From: Ischnura elegans
Lineage: Eukaryota > Arthropoda > Insecta > Odonata > Coenagrionidae
Length of the DNA stretch: 64,000 nt
NCBI RefSeq assembly: GCF_921293095.1
Contig: NC_060257.1
Span: 67,092,472-67,156,471 of the forward strand
Reading direction: 5' to 3'
The notes below the pieces were generated by a model that was given only the letters and a program-made list of their open reading frames with translations, searched no databases and was not told the DNA's origin. Positions 59,505-64,000 of this stretch are shown piece after piece. The translations under genes were made by a program, and so were the position numbers. Every line of letters begins with the position of its first letter. Position 1 is the stretch's first letter.

Positions 59505-59748
59505 ATCTAGATATCTCATGTTAAAATATAAGAGTGCCAATTTGGTTACCAATACTTATCTTATTTCAGGCTTGAATGTTTTAATATGGTGAAAATAAAC
59601 AATTCGATACTTATCCTGAAAAAGTTTAATTTTATTCCATACATTTGAGCCTTAATTCAAGAGAATTTGGACCCTTGTACCTGAAGACTCATGGAAAATA
59701 TGGAATATATGATATCAAAGCCAGATCAATCAAATAAATATTATTTTA

Positions 59749-59820
59749 AGGTTCTTAAGCATTGTCTGCTAAGGGAATATATTTATTGAGGTTCTCAAGC
59801 ATTGTCTGCTAAGGGAATGT
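59749..59820 (+). repeat. 40-bp tandem duplication, 1.8 copies
   Basis: AGGTTCTTAAGCATTGTCTG then CTAAGGGAATATATTTATTG is followed by AGGTTCTCAAGCATTGTCTG and CTAAGGGAATGT, with one change in the shared part before the end. Confidence 0.87.
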
Positions 59821-60076
59821 TTGAAACAATCAGAGTCAGTTGTATTTCTTACAATATTGAGCCAGCTGGGCTACTCTTGCTTGCTATTGGGGAAAGCTGT
59901 TGTCTGTGTACATATGTATTTGCTCATGAGGATGAATTTAAAGGAAATGACTGCATTCACCACCATTCCATTCATTATTTTCTATGCTTATCAGTGAACA
60001 CTGAAATTTTTTCATCGATAAGCCTTTTCAAAGTACCTTGTATGATATTGAGCAAGATATGGTGGAAGTTCTTCAT

Positions 60077-60163
60077 ATTAGTAAAATAAAACATTGCAGT
60101 ATTTCCACTGATTTTTATTATAATAAAATCAGTGGAAGTATTGCAATGTCTAATTTTACTAAT
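60077..60163. repeat. Near-perfect palindrome, arms of about 43 bp with almost no spacer
   Basis: The left arm ATTAGTAAAATAAAACATTG then CAGTATTTCCACTGATTTTT is the inverse of AAAATCAGTGGAAGTATTGC then AATGTCTAATTTTACTAAT with about five changes. There is essentially no loop. As RNA it would fold into one long hairpin; as DNA it could extrude as a cruciform. It lies inside the 5.5-kb element. Confidence 0.85.
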
Positions 60164-60494
60164 GACTCTATCAAAGTCTTAAGTGGGATCCTTGGTATGG
60201 TTTCTTCCTAAAATATTAACCCTTACTACTACTTGTCGACGTTTAATAAGTCTTCAAAGGATAAGTGAAGACATATTCCTATAACAGCCAATTTACATCA
60301 CATATCTAGTACACTCGTTAGTTTCTTGGGATTTCAATCCCATACGTAGCTTTTATTAATTTTTTCATGCTCCATCCATTGAACTGTCACTAATGAGTAC
60401 ATACGTTCAAAAAATCGATTAGGTATAACATCATCAACACTTATAATCATGCATGACTTGATATCTCATTCCATTCCTTACTGTTATAAGTGAT

Positions 60495-60837
60495 TTACTC
60501 ATTAAGGTTAACATATTTCTTAGTAACATACATGGTTATTCCATTTATTCCAGAACCATTGTCTCCCTGCCCTTGCTTGTTACTCAAAATCCTTACCTTA
60601 ATCCCTGTTGTCAGCATTTCAAGCTTGATGAACACTTCACATTCATCTCCTGCATTAATTCCCTTGCCACATTTATCTCGTCTAGCACTTCCTACTTCCT
60701 TTTCCTCTGTCAATCTTATCTATACATTCCTGTATCTATACATTCTTATCCTCCTTCTGGGTCAAAAATACCAGTTCCATAGCAAACCTTACTCCATATA
60801 TCTTAACCAGACTTCTATTTGCACTTTGGTCCTGTGA
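60495..60837. other. Opposing open frames in a strand-asymmetric segment, unrecognised
   Basis: The plus strand is C/T-rich and gives a hydrophobic 115-codon frame (60490-60837). The minus strand gives a 72-codon frame (60495-60713) with a more protein-like composition (KCGKGINAGDECEVFIKLEM). Neither has a known domain. If the large element has a gene, the minus-strand frame is the more plausible exon. Confidence 0.2.
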
Positions 60838-61377
60838 TTTTCCCTTTAATTCTCCTCTTTTTATTTATTCCAAGGATTATCTCTGTCTCATCTGTCTCGC
60901 TGCGATCTGCATCACTAAAGATATATTTTAACATGCATAGCTGCAACGTATGTAATGAGAAACAGTCTATGTTCATGTCACATAGGCAAATTATCTTAAT
61001 AGATTTATGGAAGTGGAGTGGATGTAAGGGAAATTGCTTATATGATCACTTCATAAATAGAACATGGTACGGTAAAATTCTGTGAGGAAGTCATACTATT
61101 GCATTTATGATAGTGGAAGCACATACATTAATTATGAGTGAGTGATGTCAGTGTGGTGCATTCAGAGATGACTTGGTACAGCATTCAAAAGGATTACCCC
61201 AGAAGTAGGTAGTAAAAAAAATTACTTACTGTGACTACATGTAACAACATAATTCTATTGAAAACTCATATCCCAAAAGACAGTTGCAATGAAGGAGTCA
61301 TCATGATGGAGTCCTTATGCTTTGCATTTGATACAAATAAATTCTTTAAATGCTGTATAAATAACTGTATCTTTGTA

Positions 61378-61547
61378 CCGTGACCGATCCATGGAGGGGG
61401 GGGGGGCTAAGGAGGGTATCCAATTTACTCCCCTTGGGTATCCACTTTACACTAGATAGAATGGTGGTTTATTTCCGACTCCCACTACAGCTGGAATTTT
61501 AACCTCACCTAGCCCACCCCCTTGTCCCTATCCTGGATCCACCACTG
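61378..61547. mobile_element. hAT-type MITE, 170 bp, nested in the 5.5-kb element, exact 8-bp duplication
   Basis: The left end CCGTGACCGATCCATGGAGG, with a run of 12 G, and the reverse complement of the right end CAGTGGTGGATCCAGGATAG form inverted ends similar to those at 42537 and 49018 (GCGGATCCAGGAT). TCTTTGTA is duplicated exactly at 61370-61377 and 61548-61555. It inserted after the large element was formed. Confidence 0.87.
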
Positions 61548-61559
61548 TCTTTGTATAAT

Positions 61560-63030
61560 TTAGTAATCTGCTAAATATTTAAAACATGTTCAATGAAAGC
61601 TTCATATTTTGTGGGCTGAGAATAAAAGAAACTATCTGTCACATATATAGTATAGTATTCATAAACACCACTGAGAGTTGAAAATTAATGCTTTCATTCT
61701 GATTAGATATGTTTTTTGACAGATTTTTTATAAATTGAACCCAGAAACTTTAATATCTTTGCACCCCATCTCTTTCCCTTGAATCTTAAATACAACACAA
61801 GCCTTTGCTGTTGATTAGATATGAAGTTCGTAACGTTAGCACTTAAAACTTATTCTTACACAAGGTTTGCAAAAATAGTATTTACATAAAGAATTGATCC
61901 CCCATCCCAAGCTATGAGCCAAAAAGAGTTGCAATATTTTGTTACAGATGCATATTGTCATAACAACATGCAGCCTACTTGTAAAGTATGAAAGGTTTGC
62001 TGCAAACTGTACATTTATTTAATAATTGGATAGCAGGAGCCCTTGAAGTAACTGTGGTAGGGTTATGCATAAGTTATTCAAACTTTATTCATTCTTCTCT
62101 AATTATAATTTTTGACTGTGAAGCTATGTTCATAATCAGTGATTTCTGAACATCCATTCAATTTAAAATGGCAATGAATACATTCTCAATGGCATTACCA
62201 TAAAGACTCACAGTCATCCCTATTACAATATCAACTACACTATTGACAGCCAGTATCAAAATATGTTTCACTTTATACTTCAATGGTAAGGGCTACTTGG
62301 TGTCATGCAATAGATTTTGGTATCTCTAATGAAGAAATTTAAACTTAGTTCTGTCCCTTATTGAAAATTTATTTGCCAGAGATTATGGATTTCATGAAAC
62401 ATATTGCTTCTTAACAGTATATGTATATATATAATCATAAAAAAGATGAGATAATTTAAAGTTATGAAATATCTGCTGCTAGCTGACTATTATATGGCTC
62501 AATTCTTTTCGTGTCTGTAACACGAGTGGCACATGGCTGAATATACCTCCTCATTGTGAAAATTTTAATAAAACTGAAAATGCTCTATAAAAACACAAAA
62601 ATCATCAAAGGAATTACCATGAATTGATCATAACAATGACATCATTGTGACAGAAGCCTCGTTATCGTTTTAATGAACACTGATGAATTTTTATATTAGA
62701 CGGTGGTTGGTTATAAATTCTGTTATTTAAATTATGGCCATGGTGAGTACTTTGAAAACGGGAAAGGCTTTCATTATTCACAACTTGCAGGCTGTTCCTA
62801 ATTCCGTAGGGAACGCAGAGATGATAATAAATTAGCGTAGGGGCCATACTAACGCTAAGAAGATATATCTTACTGCAAAAGTATGATTAAAATTTATCGT
62901 CATTATGATTAAATTGTAGCCTCAAAATGTTCCTAAAATCGCTCTGGTGGCGTACTCAATAGAAAACCATTTCAATTGGTTTCACAATACAAATGAGAAT
63001 CTTCGTTCTCGAATAATAAGCACAAACAAG
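61560..63030. other. Right part of the 5.5-kb element, no gene recognised
   Basis: A+T-rich sequence with only short frames (61 codons, 62662-62847 minus). Confidence 0.4.
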
Positions 63031-63031
63031 G

Positions 63032-63256
63032 TTAATCTACCACTATTTCTTGCAAAGGGACTCCACCTTGATTCAATCCATTAACAAATAGTAATTCATT
63101 ATCTCTGTGTAATTTATGGTTTACACAATTAACACTTTTACTTGCCAAATATTCACAGATCGAGGCGAGTATTTTTATTTTAACGACACACTGATGATTG
63201 ACCATAAGATCGTCAACGATTAAAACCGAAAATATTGGCGTCATCTTCGTTTTCAA
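63032..63256 (-). other. Short minus-strand frames near the right end of the large element
   Basis: A 74-codon frame starts at 63256. In another frame the minus strand carries an ATG at 63272 followed by a short acidic stretch (VSFENEDDANIFGF) before a stop. Its position just inside the subterminal repeats is where an element gene could start, but identity cannot be established from this. Confidence 0.2.
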
Positions 63257-63639
63257 AGCTAACCATCACTTCAAAACAAACGTAAACAATTCTTTCACCA
63301 CTCTCCAACTCGATTTTTTTCAATTTTGACTTTCGTCTGTTTCACTTTTCGCGATCAATTGTTGGTATGAGAATTACAGTAGCTGCGCTTTCCTCTCGTT
63401 AAAGTTCCCATCAGCCAACCGGCGGTAGGATTTGCTTTATAAAACACAACCTCTCGTTAAACTCCACGTTACCGTAATCTCCACGTCAACTTAACGTGAG
63501 GTTTAACCAGACATTATAAAACCGGCCCTTAAAAGGATTATGCTTGCCAGAGCTAAGTCTACGCTGGTCCATGGTCCTCCGTGACAACAATAGGGACTCG
63601 ACCAATCCGGCCCCTCCTAATGCTTAGCTTCAACGGTCA

Positions 63640-63760
63640 CTTCAAATTTTCTGCCAGTAGCCGTGAGAATGATTAGCGAGTCGGTGCCCGAAACGTCGGT
63701 GCTATTACATAATCTTACCCGCGCGGTATCCCGAGAAGAGTTAATACATGTGTCTTTTCT
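63640..63760 (+). mobile_element. Penelope-like terminal-repeat fragment
   Basis: CCCGAAACGTCGGTGCTATT, ACATAATCTTACCCG and GCGGTATCCCGAGAAGAGTT correspond in order to TTGAAACGTTGGCAGTAATG, TCCATCCTGACCC and AGCTGATTTCCCGAGAAGAC at 22585-22640. No protein part is visible. It lies about 110 bp outside the right end of the 5.5-kb element. Confidence 0.6.
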
Positions 63761-64000
63761 CTCAGAGAAATTTTGTTTTTCACAACAATCAATTCATTTC
63801 TTTGATGCATATTCAAATGCAGCAAAAAATGGCCCAATCCATTAAAATGAGAAACGGAAAAACTAGCAAAATGCTTGTGAGTTACAATTAAAAATCGAGT
63901 TTCCTCAAGCAACACTCAAGTTGATTTTTAAAAATTCAGTTTCTTTAAGTTTTTCTTCAAAACAGCGCATGTGAATGTTTTCCACGTTGAGTTATCTATA
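63761..64000. other. Nothing recognised
   Basis: Terminal stretch of the window, A+T-rich, with short frames that have no domain. Confidence 0.45.

Larger units (their letters stand above)
58015..63528. mobile_element. 5.5-kb element with PIF/Harbinger-type ends; no recognisable transposase
   Basis: The first 28 bases (58015-58042, beginning GGGCCGGTTTTATAATGTCT and ending GGTTAAAC) are matched perfectly by the inverted last 28 (63501-63528). TTA lies directly outside both ends (58012-58014, 63529-63531), the PIF/Harbinger target duplication. Subterminal motifs of the TTAACGTGAAGTTTAA type occur at 58163-58178 and 63491-63506, with related TCGTTAAACTCCACGTTA sequences inside the right end; these could be transposase-binding sites. 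PIF/Harbinger elements normally encode a DDE transposase and a Myb/SANT-like protein, but no open frame inside exceeds about 120 codons, and I see neither. It may be non-autonomous, heavily decayed, or carrying captured DNA. Confidence 0.82.

Noticed and set aside
58015..63528. Two unrelated solo terminal repeats instead of one element
   Set aside because: The ends are perfectly inverted, face each other, and each has TTA on its outer side only, as expected for one insertion. It remains testable and is listed as a refuter.
1..64000. CRISPR arrays, prokaryotic operons, rRNA genes
   Set aside because: No regularly spaced short repeats, no ribosome-binding-site-led gene strings, and no recognisable rRNA segments were seen.

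Overview
This window looks like non-coding, repeat-rich chromosomal DNA from an animal, most likely an arthropod and probably an insect. The reasons are an A+T-rich background, no bacterial-style gene packing, no open frame longer than 158 codons, and a dense mix of old non-LTR retrotransposons, Penelope-like elements, tRNA-derived SINEs and small DNA transposons (hAT-type and PIF/Harbinger-type MITEs). The RTE-like LINE C-termini resemble the endonuclease-reverse transcriptases common in insect genomes. I cannot name the species, and I find no complete conserved host protein-coding gene.

Layout. 1-3.8 kb is a retrotransposon graveyard: a CR1/Jockey-like LINE remnant (1-490), a dispersed repeat (806-1085), antisense and sense pieces of an RTE-like LINE, and a nested locus at 2655-3765 where one LINE copy is split first by a SINE (11-bp target duplication) and again by a PIF/Harbinger MITE (TTA duplication). 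4-11 kb is A+T-rich with a foldback element, three antisense copies of a second SINE family (a fourth lies at 41.3 kb) and more LINE debris. 11-14 kb carries three copies of a module sharing a core with a perfect CRE (TGACGTCA). The third lies just upstream of a pyrimidine tract, triple TCAGT initiators and a GTAAGT splice donor, making this the best candidate for a real promoter and non-coding first exon (13845-13999, plus strand). 16-20 kb has foldback elements, including one of 518 bp between 17-bp direct repeats. 21-23 kb has a hAT MITE with an exact 8-bp target duplication and a Penelope-like terminus.

25-27 kb has a repeat pair. 33-35 kb has a second SINE-A copy and an array of about 100-bp units containing X-box-like motifs. 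39-50 kb holds more MITEs, a CpG-rich segment (45.69-46.25 kb), a pair of 143-bp repeats, a minus-strand Penelope-like remnant, and a palindrome built from two tRNA-like sequences. 54.5-55.1 kb is GC-rich with alternating CG tracts. The largest structure is at 58015-63528: 5514 bp bounded by 28-bp perfect terminal inverted repeats and TTA duplications, so it has PIF/Harbinger-type ends, but I recognise no transposase inside. It contains a nested hAT MITE, a near-perfect 87-nt palindrome and two short tandem repeats.

The elements give a relative insertion history through nesting. The main host-function candidates are the CRE-module promoter region near 13.8 kb and the CpG-rich segments at 45.7 and 54.5 kb; RNA evidence would be needed to turn any of these into a gene model.
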